In this document: positions 24,801 to 36,769 of the stretch, piece by piece | Layout of the letters: the number at the start of each line of letters is the position of its first letter | Numbering within the stretch: position 1 is the first letter of the stretch | DNA from: Imbricaverruca yamaguchii | Taxonomy: Eukaryota; Arthropoda; Thecostraca; Neoverrucidae | DNA: 64,000 nt | NCBI GenBank assembly: GCA_034440575.1 | Contig: JAOTOL010001210.1 | Location: 244,501 to 308,500 of the forward strand | Direction: 5' to 3' | Made by a program: the position numbers and the translations under genes | The notes under the pieces: generated by a model | Told to the model about the DNA's origin: nothing | Databases searched by the model: none | Seen by the model: the letters and a program-made list of their open reading frames with translations, nothing else

Positions 24801-25679
24801 CCATGCTTAGAATGACTTTTGCTGTTATTGATCCGACACTTACTGCATGTCATTAATAGTAGCGTTGTGTGCTCCTTCCGTCGTCGTGGAAAATCGCTAC
24901 TGTAGTGCAGTGTCGATACGTAATGGTAGTGGCGATACCGAACCATGTAATTATCGGCCAAGAACGATATTCCCAGTCGGAGCTGAGCTTCGTGATTATA
25001 TAGGGTGGACATAGCTGAGGCGATATTTATCTAGTCCGCACATTTTGTGTCCGCAACAATACGGCTCCCACCGTGACGTATCTATGGCGGCAGCCATGCC
25101 TGATGCCGTAATATATGCGACCAAACATTGACACCGGCGTGATAAAGCGATTAGCTAACGCAGACACACCATAAGCACATCACAGCGTAATACAGTTGCA
25201 AAATCATAAAGTCTTAAATTGTTCAGACTTAATAAGAACCACGGGAGCCCATCTGGGTTAAGCCTTACAATGCAAGATACCTTATAAGCCTGCAAATAAG
25301 ATACTCAACGTTTTAACCAATATTACAACATCAAGGGCAAAGAAACACATACCAACATCCACCCACCCACCCACCTGCATCACATTAGCGTCACACTATC
25401 CACCTTCAATTATAAATAAAAACCAGAGTTTCCAAATTCAAAAACTTGCCCTCCATATTGTTGAATGCGTTCAATGAGCGAAACCTCACAACATCAGCAA
25501 GCAGCCTATCTCACTGATCAACCTCCCTTTGACAGAAAAACTGTTGTTGCATAGCTGTCCTACGCATTGACTTGTCTAAGCTGAATTGATGACCTCTTTA
25601 TTATACCCTAAATTGAAAAGCATTATTCAGATTTGCTTTGTGAAGCATTATTAACCCGCACGGTCACGGGGGAGGGTTT
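24801..25679. other. No recognisable feature
   Basis: AT-rich DNA with a short (CCAC)n run near 25,358-25,375. Nothing else was recognised. Confidence 0.4.
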
Positions 25680-26345
25680 TTGAATGGCCCCCTCAGTTTT
25701 TGTTCGCGGTTAGTGAACGAGCAGCGCACGGAAGCGCGTCAATACTTGGCATACCTTTTTACACATCAATTTAGCATGCTGTGTCAAAATTTTGAAGTCA
25801 GGTCATCTTGGTTCCACGAGTTAATCAAGGTCAAGTGAGGTCACATCCGAAAAGTTCAACCAGTCGTCGCACTTTAACGGATACAGATATTTTAATGAAG
25901 CGTGCAGCGTTTGCTTACCTTTTGGGTTGCAACAAAACGTATGAGAGGAATTTTCATTTTTTCCGTTTTTGACTTCATATAAATTTTGCATATTTGCATA
26001 TTATACTTAAAATCGAAAATTCTGGCTGAAGTAAGCATTTTTATTGGTGCAAGTTAACTTACAACAACGTTTCCGCTCTAACTATTAGAAAGGGAAAATT
26101 AGACAAAAGTTGAAAACTGAAAATTTTGAAATTTCAACGATTTTTTATTAGGGGCTGGGGCAAAACATTTTATGGCCATGGTCGATTTCGCTGTCCTTTT
26201 CTGATGCCAAATAATATTTATTTTATTTTTAAATATGCCCCAAAATATATTCCCCAAAGCCAAAAACATAATATAAGTCGTGAAATGTGGAAATCTAGCA
26301 CCCCTAGTAACGTATATTTCATGATTTTTTTTGTAGTCGGGGGGG
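25680..26345. repeat. Dispersed repeat, copy B (~665 bp)
   Basis: The second copy of the element at 21,735-22,395, in the same orientation about 3.9 kb away, with many substitutions and small indels. It starts beside GGCCCCCTCAG and ends at a run of seven Gs, like copy A. The 44-bp minisatellite begins a few bases past its end. Confidence 0.8.
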
Positions 26346-26368
26346 AAGGGGTTGGCTCACATGGAAAC

Positions 26369-26615
26369 AGGCGTCGTAACGCGCTGCTGCACGGCCCAAC
26401 CCACATGACAATAGGCGTCGCAATGCTCTGCTACACAGCCCAGCCCACATGACAACAGGCGTCGCAATGCTCTGCTACACAGCCCAGCCCACATGGCAAC
26501 AGGCGTCGCAATGCTCTGCCACACGGCCCAACCCACATGGCAATAGGCGTCGCAATGCTCTGCTACACAGCCCAGCCCACATGGCAACAGGCGTCGCAAT
26601 GCTCTGCCGGACGGC
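26369..26615. repeat. 44-bp minisatellite, about 5.5 copies
   Basis: Units based on GGCGTCGCAATGCTCTGCTA plus CACAGCCCAGCCCACATGGCAACA recur every 44 bases with high similarity. The frames through it are artefacts. It abuts dispersed-repeat copy B. Confidence 0.9.
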
Positions 26616-27054
26616 GGAGTCAGAAGACGAACAATGGTCTAACAACGTGCAGGTGTCGACGGCGCCGCCCCACCTGAATGCTTTGTTCCCCTTTGGTCTG
26701 GCCTGTCACGATGGTCGGTGGGAGCCGCGCCAACACTGGAAAGTCACCCGGCGAAATATACAGGCAATCTTTTCTTTGCTGAACTATGGATTTCAACCTA
26801 CCCTAGCAAAGCCTAGTCAATCAGCCATTTGTAAACCGTTTTCTGACTTCCAAATGCTGTGGTATATTGATAGTAATTTCATCCGTGTTTTACAAAATAT
26901 ATTCCATATCCCTTTATTCGTCCGACAGTTCTACAAATTTGGCCACATATTCACAGCGTGTGGTGTTTTAAATAAAACATTATAAGGCACAGCATATATA
27001 AACGCATGTTTGTTGTTTTATCCGACAAATTGCCCCTAACCCTGGCTTGATCAT
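26616..27054. other. No recognisable feature
   Basis: A short unique-looking spacer between the 44-bp and 43-bp arrays, AT-rich on the right. Confidence 0.4.
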
Positions 27055-27055
27055 T

Positions 27056-27963
27056 GAGTGCAGACTGGTCAGCCGGCAGCTGGCCGGTTGAGCAGCGCCA
27101 GTCCAGAGTGGTCAGCCGGCAGCTGGCCAGTTGAGCAGCGCCAGTACAGAGTGGTCGGCCGGCAGCTGGCCGGTTGAGCAGCGCCAGTACAGAGTGGACA
27201 GCCGGCAGCTGGTCGGTTGAACAGCGCCAGTACGGAGTGCTCGGTCGGCAGCTGGCCAGTTGAGCAGCGTCAGTACAGAGTGGTCAGCCGGCAGCTGCTC
27301 GGTTGAGCAGCGCCAGTCCAGAGTGGACAGCCGGCAGCTGGCCAGTTGAACAGCGCCAGTACGGAGTGCTCGGTCGGCAGCTGGCCAGTTGAGCAGCGTC
27401 AGTACAGAGTGGTCAGCCGGCAGCTGGTCAGTTCAGCAGCGTCAGTACAGAGTGGTCAGCCGGCAGCTGGTCGGTTGAGCAGCGCCAGTATAGACTGGGC
27501 GGCCGGCAGCTGGTCGGTTGAGCAGCGTCAGTATAGACTGGTCGGCCGGCAGCTGGTCGGTTGAGCAGCGTCAGTACAGAGTGGTCAGCCGGCAGCTGGT
27601 CAGTTCAGCAGCGTCAGTACAGAGTGGTCAGCCGGCAGCTGGTCGGTTGAGCAGCGTCAGTATAGACTGGTCAGCCGGCAGCTGGCCAGTTGAACAGCGC
27701 CAGTCCAGAGTGGACAGCCGGCAGCTGGCCAGTTGAACAGCGCCAGTCCAGAGTGGACAGCCGGCAGCTGGCCAGTTGAGCAGCGCCAGTCCAGAGTGGT
27801 CAGCCGGCAGCTGGCCAGTTGAACAGCGCCAGTCCAGAGTGGACAGCCGGCAGCTGGCCAGTTGAACAGCGCCAGTACAGAGTGCTCGGCCGGCAGCTGG
27901 TCAGTTGAACAGCGTCAGTACAGAGTGGTCAGCCGGCAGCTGGTCAGTTGAGCAGCGTCAGTT
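27056..27963. repeat. 43-bp minisatellite, 21 copies
   Basis: I counted 21 copies of a 43-base unit with the core GCCGGCAGCTGGCCAGTTGA and a GCAGCGCCAGTACAGAGTGG junction. Variants travel in blocks. A two-unit pattern at about 27,233 reappears 129 bases on (3 units), and one at 27,427 reappears 172 bases on (4 units). This points to multi-unit duplication. Frames of up to 72 codons in it are artefacts. Confidence 0.97.
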
Positions 27964-30900
27964 GTGGCGGTGATACGCTTGAGGAACTAAACGACAAACA
28001 TCGGGAAATTACTTGCAAAAAGTGTATATGCTGATTGGTTGCTATGTATGTTATTGCATAGTGTGCGTGGTAAGTAAAGTATTCCCATAGGAATGGAGTG
28101 ACTTTAGTCGAAAAATAAGATGCCAATATGAACCTATTATTTAATAATTGTGAGTTGAATGACCATGGGACGAATAGACGTGGGCATGCTCACCTCCGAC
28201 CTAAACACAACTGAACATTTCCAGAAATGGCAAGTTGAAATTGAAGCCTTTAGCGCTCGTTGGACCGATGGGAGGTAGATGCCACTCCAAAGGCGGTCTG
28301 CAAGTCATGGGAAGTGTTGTGAACAGCATGCGTGGTTTAGCCTGAAAATGGTCCAAATTCGGATTAATTCAACAGGTAAACTACTCGAAAGGTATTTCTC
28401 GCCGGAGGCATGCCATACTGCCGCATTCCTATACGCTCGCCCCCAATTTTTTTTACTGCCTTCCCAAAGATACATCTTTAAAGAAGTATACATTTCTACT
28501 TCTAGGGCTATGGATGATCCTTCAGATTACTCCCTTAATTCTTAATTCTTACTCGAGATCCTGGTAGGTGACGAAAGCAATTTTATGTGATCGATGAGTG
28601 AGATACTTGATGTGATTTCGTAATCTGCGTTCAGTTGCTGCTATGCTTACGCGTGCATTGTATCCGTGATGCTTGTCATGACTTCGCTCAAATGGGCGGC
28701 GGAGGTGCACAGCTTTCGCTATAATTGCGGCTTAGCTTTACATTTTATTTTAGTGGACACAGCTCATGTTTAATAAACATTGATACTACTCACTGGTAGT
28801 TTCTTCATTTGTATCATCATTTGATTTGTACATCAGCATATTTAAAACTTATGATTCAGGTGAATTGTAAATTTATTGGTGGCCAAGATTTATAGAACGA
28901 CATATGATGCAACACACGGACTTATTATCAGACATGCCACACTTTACTTGCATGACCTGCTCTGGTACCGCATGCAAACTTCACAATGCGATGAGGCATT
29001 GTGTTGCAATGTGTTGGATGTGTTGGCAATGTGTTGCATAGCATGATAGCTTCGGCGTTTGTCTGATGGTACTGAAAGTAGTGCGAACCCCTTAAACTTT
29101 ATCGTCTTGACATGACCTCTCCTCGACGTTGGACTTTACCAATAAATGACACCTCAGTTCGCGAAAATGGCGTCAGTCGTTTGTTATACCGATATGAAAT
29201 ATTTCTGATCAGCATAGTGATAAGTGGAATAGGATTTATCGCAGCCCAAAGCGGTTTGTGAAATTTCGGATTTTACATTGTGCGTGATGTTATTGATTAA
29301 CCTCAGCAGCGCCTTTCATTCAAGGTGGAGGGCTAGCGAACGTTGTTGGATTCCTCCGCTCCAATATGTCGGCGATAACAAGCTCTGGGGGGGGGGGGAG
29401 TCAATTTTAACCCTGCTCAGTAGGTGCTTCCAATAGCGATATCCCAAGGACTCGAAACTGTTTCACTGACGCAGTAATTTATTGTAGTATCTCATCACTG
29501 GCAATTAAGCTATTAAGCAAGCAATATAATAGCTATATATTGCAGTAGTTCCATATCATGGTAGCTGGACTAGTTAGCAGCAAGGGCGATGGTGCAGTGT
29601 GCTTGGCAAACAACACGTCTATTGTGCATTGCATGCATGTACAACGCCGGATATTGCCCATCAATTATGAAGCAATCCCCGTGTGGCTGAGGAATAACAC
29701 ACTTGAAAGCAAATTACAACTTGTGTGTAATTAGGCCTTTCGATGAAGGCGCTTTTGTATTTGCCAGCAGTGTGCGCCACGTTCATGCAACGTAAAAAAA
29801 AATACTGACACGCTGGAATCAAATATGCATTTCTTTAATCAAATCTCTACATCATCGCGAAAATTAAAATTGTATTTTTAATGTTTACAGCGAATTTTGC
29901 ATTCATCAGCATGCTGCAACTTGCATAGCATTGTCATGTTTATTTTGAACATTGTGCTATAGATTTTCAGCATTGAAACCGAATGCAAATATGCAAAACA
30001 AACTTTATTTCTGGGTGACAAAATATGTGAATATGGTCAGGTTGGGCTCAATCCTAGCATCTTGAGTAATACCTCGAATCACGTCCTGGCGGGAACATTG
30101 AAGGATGACAACGCACGGATGAGGAACTGACAACACAAAGGAACACAATTTAATCAAGAAATAGTTTTCTTTTTCTGCATATGCGAATGCAATATTCAAT
30201 GAAGGAATACTAAGAATTTCACTTGTCAAAGTCTCCGCTACAATGAACCATGCACATTGGGACAAAACAAGTAGATTTTAAATTGCTTTGCTCCGAGCTG
30301 TTCTCTTTTCATGCTCAGTCATTAAACTAGTGGACGCTTACAATGGAGAAAGACAAGGAGCGAACATATATAGAGCTTTTGTTTTGTTTTAAATATTCCA
30401 GCATTCACATTTATTGAGCATGTTCGATATTGTCTGAGTGGCTGTTAGATAAGTATTGAAATGAGATACTCATAATATGTACTTGCCGATATTTACACTT
30501 GAACATTCTTGAACGTGCGTTTGTCGAAATAAATATTTGATTCATCACCACGGAATGGTACCGATCGCTATATATTGTAAAGCAATCATGAACAAGAATG
30601 CCAAGTTGATTTGCATCAGCGATAAGAACAGGTTCCATAATGCCACATAGTCAAATTAGAAACAAAACCAAAGGATTTAGCTCTTAGCTCTTTCCTAACG
30701 CCAGTTATTCACAGTGTCAATATTGCATTCATTTCAGTGGCATAATTTGTACTAATCCAGAACGTTGAGCTCAGAATGTCCCATGGAAATAGGATGTTTT
30801 TACAAGTTAAGTACTTCGCAAATTTATTCTAATTATTTGAGCATAGAATCAGAGTATATGCATACTGAATACCCTGAAATACGTCTTTCCGATTTATGGT

Positions 30901-33080
30901 TATGCTATTTGAAGGCTAAAAAACCTGCATAGCCGCGGATAACACAGACTGGTTATATACCAGGAAGGAGAAGATGACGAAAATCCCATAAACAATGAGA
31001 TTTAGAAGTACCCTTCTAGTTATACACATATGTCTCATTGCCTACTCACTTATGTCTGCACCTCACATCTAATACCTAGTTTTGTAGTTGCCTAGTAACC
31101 ACGGATATGCTGAACACAATTTGTGGAGTTTTGTCCTATCGTGCTACAAGGCAATTCCAACACTGATTCGAGAAAACGGGAAGCAAGATTGTACATGCAA
31201 TGAATAGCAGTGACAACTGAGAAAATTACGAAGGACTTACCCCTTTTTCTAGGTACATCTGACAATGAGACAATAAAGAACAGACCACGACTAGGACATT
31301 ACAATATGTCTCCGAATATTTGTACAATTCGAAATGTAATAAGAGCAACAATAGAACAGCATATGTAATGACATATTAAAGAGGACGATAGCTAGCATAC
31401 AAGTATGTCACCTGAGTGTATTTGGGTCGCGACGTATTTCCGGTGTGTTCCTGATGATTATGATAGCAACATACGAAATATGCCATGGCGGACGATAATT
31501 GGCAGGGTATGCTGTCTTCATCCACTGTGCATTTGCATAATTAGTCGTGAAAACATGTCAGCGCCACGTCGTAGCGTGGGTCGTCAAGCTCAGCAACAAA
31601 GGTTGAACGATTCATTAAGCTTGCAATTCCCGGTACGAAAGATACAACCGATACAGAATATGTTCCAGTCAGCTAAACAAATTTAGAGATAAGCTGCGGA
31701 CAAAATTGCCTCACGTCAGTGCACTGAACACTCATAATTCCCGAAATTCACCAGGTGCTCGATCGGTGATGTTATTTTCACTTCGTCAATGCAACTTGTC
31801 ACCATCTCTCCACCTTTGCCCTTTCCGAAAGCAATGAGGATGTTGATTGCACCAATAACCATGGCAGGACAATTGCGTTCCTCAACCATCATGAAACCAA
31901 ACTTGACACACCGTAAAAAAATGTGATGTAACGTGACGTTACATTGTTTTAAAGTCCAAATTTGTACACTTCGGCAGACTTTTTATCTTACTTTTCAACT
32001 TGAAATTCTTCTCCAGTTTCCTCGTTCGGACTGAATATTTAAAAGGGGAGAGTAATTCAAAATATTACTTTCTAAACAGTTCTTGGTTCATCAGCAATGC
32101 AATACAAATTGTTATCTACACAAAGACGATGATGTGTGAGCGACGTCCTTAACGCTCCTGGGTCTGAGCTTCACTAGTCGCTGCTAAGACGGCGACCATT
32201 TAATGTTTATTTTCGACTTCAGTCTAATTCCATCGAACCGTACTTTGTCTGGAATGCGCTTTTTTCGTTGCACTAGTTATAATTGTTTAAATATATTCGC
32301 CTTCGTATCTATGAACTCTGCACGTCACTACAGCGAACATAATGGTAGCAAATATAGCCAACAGGCATACTGAGCATGGCAGATGGCGAGGTTGATGAGA
32401 CAGCCTCAGGGAAAATATGGAATAATAGCGAGTTTAATCGTCGCCAAAATATCCCAGCTTTTGCTTCTCTATTATTCCTTGTCAGAGAAGTTATCTGAAT
32501 GTTTGCCAAAGTCTCTTCATGGGACCCGGGTCCATGACAAGCGGGGGCCATAATCTAGACCCTAAGCAAAACAACAAATTAAGAAGCTACATATCCATTG
32601 TTTCACAATGCTGAGAAGGGAATGGCTTGATGGTACCATGGGTGTTGCTGAAGATGTCGAAGTATGGCTGGGTTACAGTCGCGATTGAACTGGTGAAATT
32701 TATCTAGATGTTATTCGCCTGATGTCGATTGTTCCTCAATAGAAGTAGTGCACTCACAATATCCTACGTACGCAAACTAGGTATCTATGGTACCATGACA
32801 TCCAAAATCCGTCCAGGATGTGCATCTTAGATTATGCCAAAGAAATTAAAATACTGATTTTAATATACTAGATACATTGTTTGTTCGTGGCTATGCTTTG
32901 TGCGCTCCAGGTCTGGATCTATACATCACACACCAAATACATACAACAGATGTACTTTTGAGAAGCCGCGATTCAGCGACCGCTATGAAAAATATGTTAC
33001 CAGGAACTTCGCCGGAGCCCAGCGTGCCAACAATGCCAGGGCACGGGCGCCATGCTGCCGCTGAAGTTACGCTATCAGGC
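27964..33080. other. Long AT-rich stretch with no recognisable gene
   Basis: About 5 kb of unique-looking AT-rich DNA with no open frame longer than about 95 codons and no array. A pure G run of 13 lies near 29,386-29,399. A small TG-rich patch (TGTTGCAATGTGTTGGATG) lies near 29,001-29,040. A short basic peptide (MSAPRRSVGRQAQQQRLN, around 31,555-31,610) caught my eye but is too short to assign. Confidence 0.5.
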
Positions 33081-33089
33081 CGGTCGGAA

Positions 33090-33200
33090 ACTAAATCCCA
33101 TCCGGAGACCGAACTCGAGCCCGGGTAACGACTCGCCTTGTCAAGACAAGGGGGACGAGTGCTAGCAAGAACTCTACCAACTGGGCCATCTGGCGCCGGC
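33090..33200 (-). mobile_element. tRNA-derived SINE-like head
   Basis: Read on the minus strand, positions 33,188-33,171 give TGGCCCAGTTGGTAGAGT, an excellent tRNA A-box. This is followed by TAGCACTCG, a stem-like CTTGTCTTGACAAGG and then GAGTTCGGTCTCC (33,116-33,104), which resembles a B-box. The A-to-B spacing of about 54 bases is longer than in a normal tRNA and the anticodon arm is not canonical. It is therefore a SINE-type or degenerate tRNA-like element rather than a functional tRNA. Confidence 0.5.
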
Positions 33201-33539
33201 AACAGTTACTTTGAATAAGGTCGGTACTCTAAATATATAGTAAACGATTCTCCGAATATTTCCAATGTGTGAAATTCAAGGAAACAGGAATGACTTCTCG
33301 AAAGGATGTCTCAATGTATAGCTTCTGCAATATATTGCACTAAATAAGGCTACATCGTATAAATTTAGGGACCTATGGCAGACAATGTGAAATTCCTGAT
33401 GGCACCTGCTGCCACAGGTGTGCTATCAAGCTTCAGACTATTCCTGTTTCTGATGGTGCTTCATAGTATGCATGTGCCTACTGGGCCATGCGTTAAAATC
33501 GTCCTGTTACTGCGGAATCACAATTTTCGCGGACCGTAC

Positions 33540-33995
33540 GTTTCGCTCTCGGCACATTATTCCGCCGTTCCTCGGCCCTCACGCTGCACTGCCCCCGCTT
33601 GTTCAAAGATTGCTCTCAGCGGACGGCATTTCTGACCGGCTGCCGCCGCAGCCGGGCCTGCCTCGTCGCCGCCGCCGTCGCCGCCGATCGATTGGGTTCA
33701 ATCCGCGCCGCCGTCGTCCGGTGGAAGAGCAACGGCTCCCACGCGTCCGTTTAGTCGGCACCGGCTCCACCTCAATCGGGCCCATTTGACAGCGAGACGC
33801 AGCCGGCGGCGATAGCGCCCCGTCCAGACGCGAACCGGCGCGGCACTGGCACGCACTTGTGCTTCACGAGCCGCTGGACCCGGTCTGCTCCGACCGCCGC
33901 GATCGTTGGCTGGCAAAGCTGCTTTGGATGAGTAGGCTTCGTTTGCGGTTGTGCTGATCCCGTAAACAACTCGACGGCGACCGAGTCTCGCAAAG
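33540..33995. other. GC/CpG-rich island with CCG runs
   Basis: Strongly CpG-rich, with (GCC)n-like words at about 33,640-33,720. Open frames on both strands are Arg/Gly/Pro-rich and typical of GC-rich triplet repeats. It could be promoter-associated, but no adjacent gene was recognised. Confidence 0.45.
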
Positions 33996-35790
33996 CTGAG
34001 TGGTCTAGTGTTTACAGATCGTCTGCAGCGTGTATCTTGGGTGCATCTTTGCATACAGGAGTGGAACTTCGTCGATGAAAAGTTACCGATACTCAGGGAC
34101 GTCCGACCAACTACCAGTACCCCCCCCCCCCGACCACAAATAAAGCAAGCTCCTCGGATGTTGGCCCCTAGACGTTCAACTCTATATTTTTCAGCAGAAA
34201 AAAAAATTAGCTACCAATTTGCTATTCCCATTGCGAAGTGGACATTCCGCTAAATATTGAAGCTAACTGCTTTGTGGAGAAGAAACAAGACACTTTACTA
34301 ATGAAGCGTAAAAAGGAAGAAAGTCAACAAGATGAAAAAGATCCGAAAATATTTAATCATTGGGAAGGTGAAGTAGTATGCCAATGAATTGTGTTATCTG
34401 GTAAGATCGTAGCGTCTTTTGGTGCAACATACATTTCTGCAGGATTGTTTATATTGCTGGCCTAATGGTCGCTTACGTCGGGCTCCCTAATACAACCCAA
34501 GTGAACCAATTAATCTACCAATATTGAGCCTTGCGGTAGTTAAAATGGTGTAAAAATACCACAACTGGCGTAGTTGTCATGAGCCAGACGAATCAAATTA
34601 GGATCAGTTTTATGAAGCTAAGATCGGTCGAAATGTCGTGCTTATTAGATTCACCAGGAAATAAGACTCCATTTGTCCTAGCAGGGTAAAAATCAGCCTC
34701 AATTTGGCCCGGAATGGTTGTCGGCCGCAACAATTGCCTACAGTTCGCAGCTGAAAAGTAGATGCCTACCTTGCAGTCTCTTCAGACTACTTGTGCAGTG
34801 AAAAATGATTTGCAAGCATCAGACGTTGCACTAATCGGTAGCTGGAAAATCAGCTTTGTTCAAATAGCCTTTCAGACTAATTTCATCCTGCTAGTTACTC
34901 TAACCTGCCTACCAAATCAAATGTTGTCACTGTTGGGATGCATCTGGTACACATTCATGCCTAAACCTATATGGTCATAACTGATACAACAGTAACTTGG
35001 AGGTGCTCAGTGAAGAAGTTGGTTGCGCGCTCTCAGTAAAGTTGGCAGTGCTCAAAAGATACTGGGGTGCTCAAACACGTGCAACTAGATACGAAGCTGC
35101 GCAACTGAGTACTTCGCTCGAGGGAAAATCTCGATAATTATCCTTCCATTATTGCGAGGGAGAGCAGCCGAACCTGTATGGGGTTAATACGCTCACTAGA
35201 GGGCCTCTCACGTAACGCTCAGGAGAGGATAACGCTAACAAGTATGGGAGCGCATCCCCTCCAAAAATATCGGAAACTATTGTGGCCAGAAGCACAACAT
35301 TTGGAGGGAAAATTACTGCTGTAAGAACATCTCCGTATAATAAATTATATCAATTCCTTCAAGGCAAAATGCGGTCGAGAGCTGCTGGTGCGACCGCGCC
35401 GACGAAGCCTTCGTGACTTTGAGCGTTGAGTCGGCCGGTCGACTGCACCCCACAGTTCTTATGTATTGCCAACAGGTTTAAACAATTCGTGTTGCATTTG
35501 ATGCGCTTGTCAATGTGCGATACAGGCACAATATTTCCTTGCAATAACCATGCCCATTTATGTGGTATCGTCGAAGAACACGTGGGGTGGGCAGATTATG
35601 CCACCTCCGGTGCGCGTGTTAAAGTTTTACCTTTACATTCAAAAGTATGCTCCTTCGGGACCCGAGCTTAGCTTTTCGTAGCTTGGAACAAACCAATCTT
35701 CACTTAGTATGCGGGCCGCTGAGGGAGCTCATCGCCTGTCTTTGGTGTTAATTTTTGCGATAATAGCCAGATAAAGTGAAACATCAGTTG
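33996..35790. other. No recognisable feature
   Basis: Mixed to AT-rich DNA with a C run at about 34,120-34,131. No motif, array or exon was seen. Confidence 0.4.
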
Positions 35791-35794
35791 AGAT

Positions 35795-35895
35795 CAGGGG
35801 CGTCGATTTGTATCCTTTTGTGGGGGCCATGGCCCCACCAATGTTGATCTTGGCCCCCCCTCATGTTGATTTGGGTCCCCAATAAACCATGCTGT
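35795..35895. mobile_element. Possible transposon end with a GGGGCCATGGCCCC palindrome
   Basis: A phrase AGGGGCGTCGATTTGTATCC leads into GGGGCCATGGCCCC, a perfect 14-base palindrome at 35,823-35,836, then CCAATGTTGAT and TCATGTTGATT, each preceded or followed by a C/G run. The look is that of a DNA-transposon terminus. No partner end was found. Confidence 0.3.
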
Positions 35896-36021
35896 TTTTA
35901 TGTTCATAAGAAAGCTAAAGGAAAAATAGAAAAATTAAAAGAAAACATCATGCAGTATAGAAAAATTAGTTGATATGAACCTGTGTATTTTGTACTGTAA
36001 AGAAACAGATTTGGTTTAGAT

Positions 36022-36195
36022 CAGGGATGCGCAGCAGGGAAAATTTTGGACGGCTCCGGCTCCGACTCTGGCTCCGGGGAAGTATCCCGGCTCCGGCTCC
36101 GGCTCCGGCTCCGAGTAAAATGTCCCGGCGGCTCCGGCTCCGGCTCCGGCTCCGGGAAAAATGTACCGGCTCCGGCGGCTCCGGCTCCGTACATC
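36022..36195. repeat. (GGCTCC)n hexamer repeat, possibly at a hAT-like end
   Basis: About 140 bases of interrupted GGCTCC units. It begins just after CAGGGATGCGCAGCAGG, which resembles the CAGNG-type ends of hAT-family elements. No inverted partner was identified, so only the repeat is certain. Confidence 0.75.
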
Positions 36196-36769
36196 TCAAA
36201 CGTGATCGATCCATTAAGTAAGAGCTAGGGGGATGTAAACAAAATGCTAGCCGCGACCACTCAGAGGCACAAACTTCAGACAATTATAAGCAACTTTCAC
36301 ATATAAACCCTGTATCTATCTTTAAATAAACATCCGCCCCGCCCAAATCACTTTTCGGTGTTATGCCCTCGTAAACTGACGCTCGCTTCGTGCCGTATTG
36401 GGGCAATCAGAAGAGGGGAGACTCGAATCAACAACACTCCCCATCCCGTGAACGGTCCAAGGAACACCATTGTTGTAAATTGTAATGTTTGACCTCATCT
36501 CTAATAAGGTACAACCCGTTGATGATGGAAACAATGAACTTAAGTAAACTAAACATTGAACTATTGCATTGAGTATTGAGGTTACAATATGGTTATTGGT
36601 TTTTCTACTATTATTTGAAAATATTTTTACATGTTGCTCCTATTTAAACATTTTGGCTTTTAAAGATGCGTTTTCATGCCATACCATACCATACTAGGTA
36701 TAATGTGTTCATTTCACGTTCGCTAATTTTGTTTAATTCACACCTCTTTCGGAGTCGTAGCCGCCCTGC
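36196..36769. other. No recognisable feature
   Basis: AT-rich sequence between the hexamer block and the decayed array. Nothing was recognised. Confidence 0.4.

Noticed and set aside
24985..25020. Minus-strand TATATAAT as a core promoter
   Set aside because: AT-rich words of this kind are common in the window, and no transcript or coding frame starts at a suitable distance.
26449..26985. 178-codon plus frame
   Set aside because: The first third is the 44-bp array, and the rest has no recognised motif and lies in mixed AT-rich DNA.
31555..31690. Short basic peptide resembling the start of Helitron-associated proteins
   Set aside because: Only about 20 residues, with no Rep or helicase motif nearby and no Helitron ends identified.
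33090..33200. A functional tRNA gene
   Set aside because: The A-box is excellent, but the A-to-B spacing is too long, the anticodon arm is not canonical and no acceptor stem closes.
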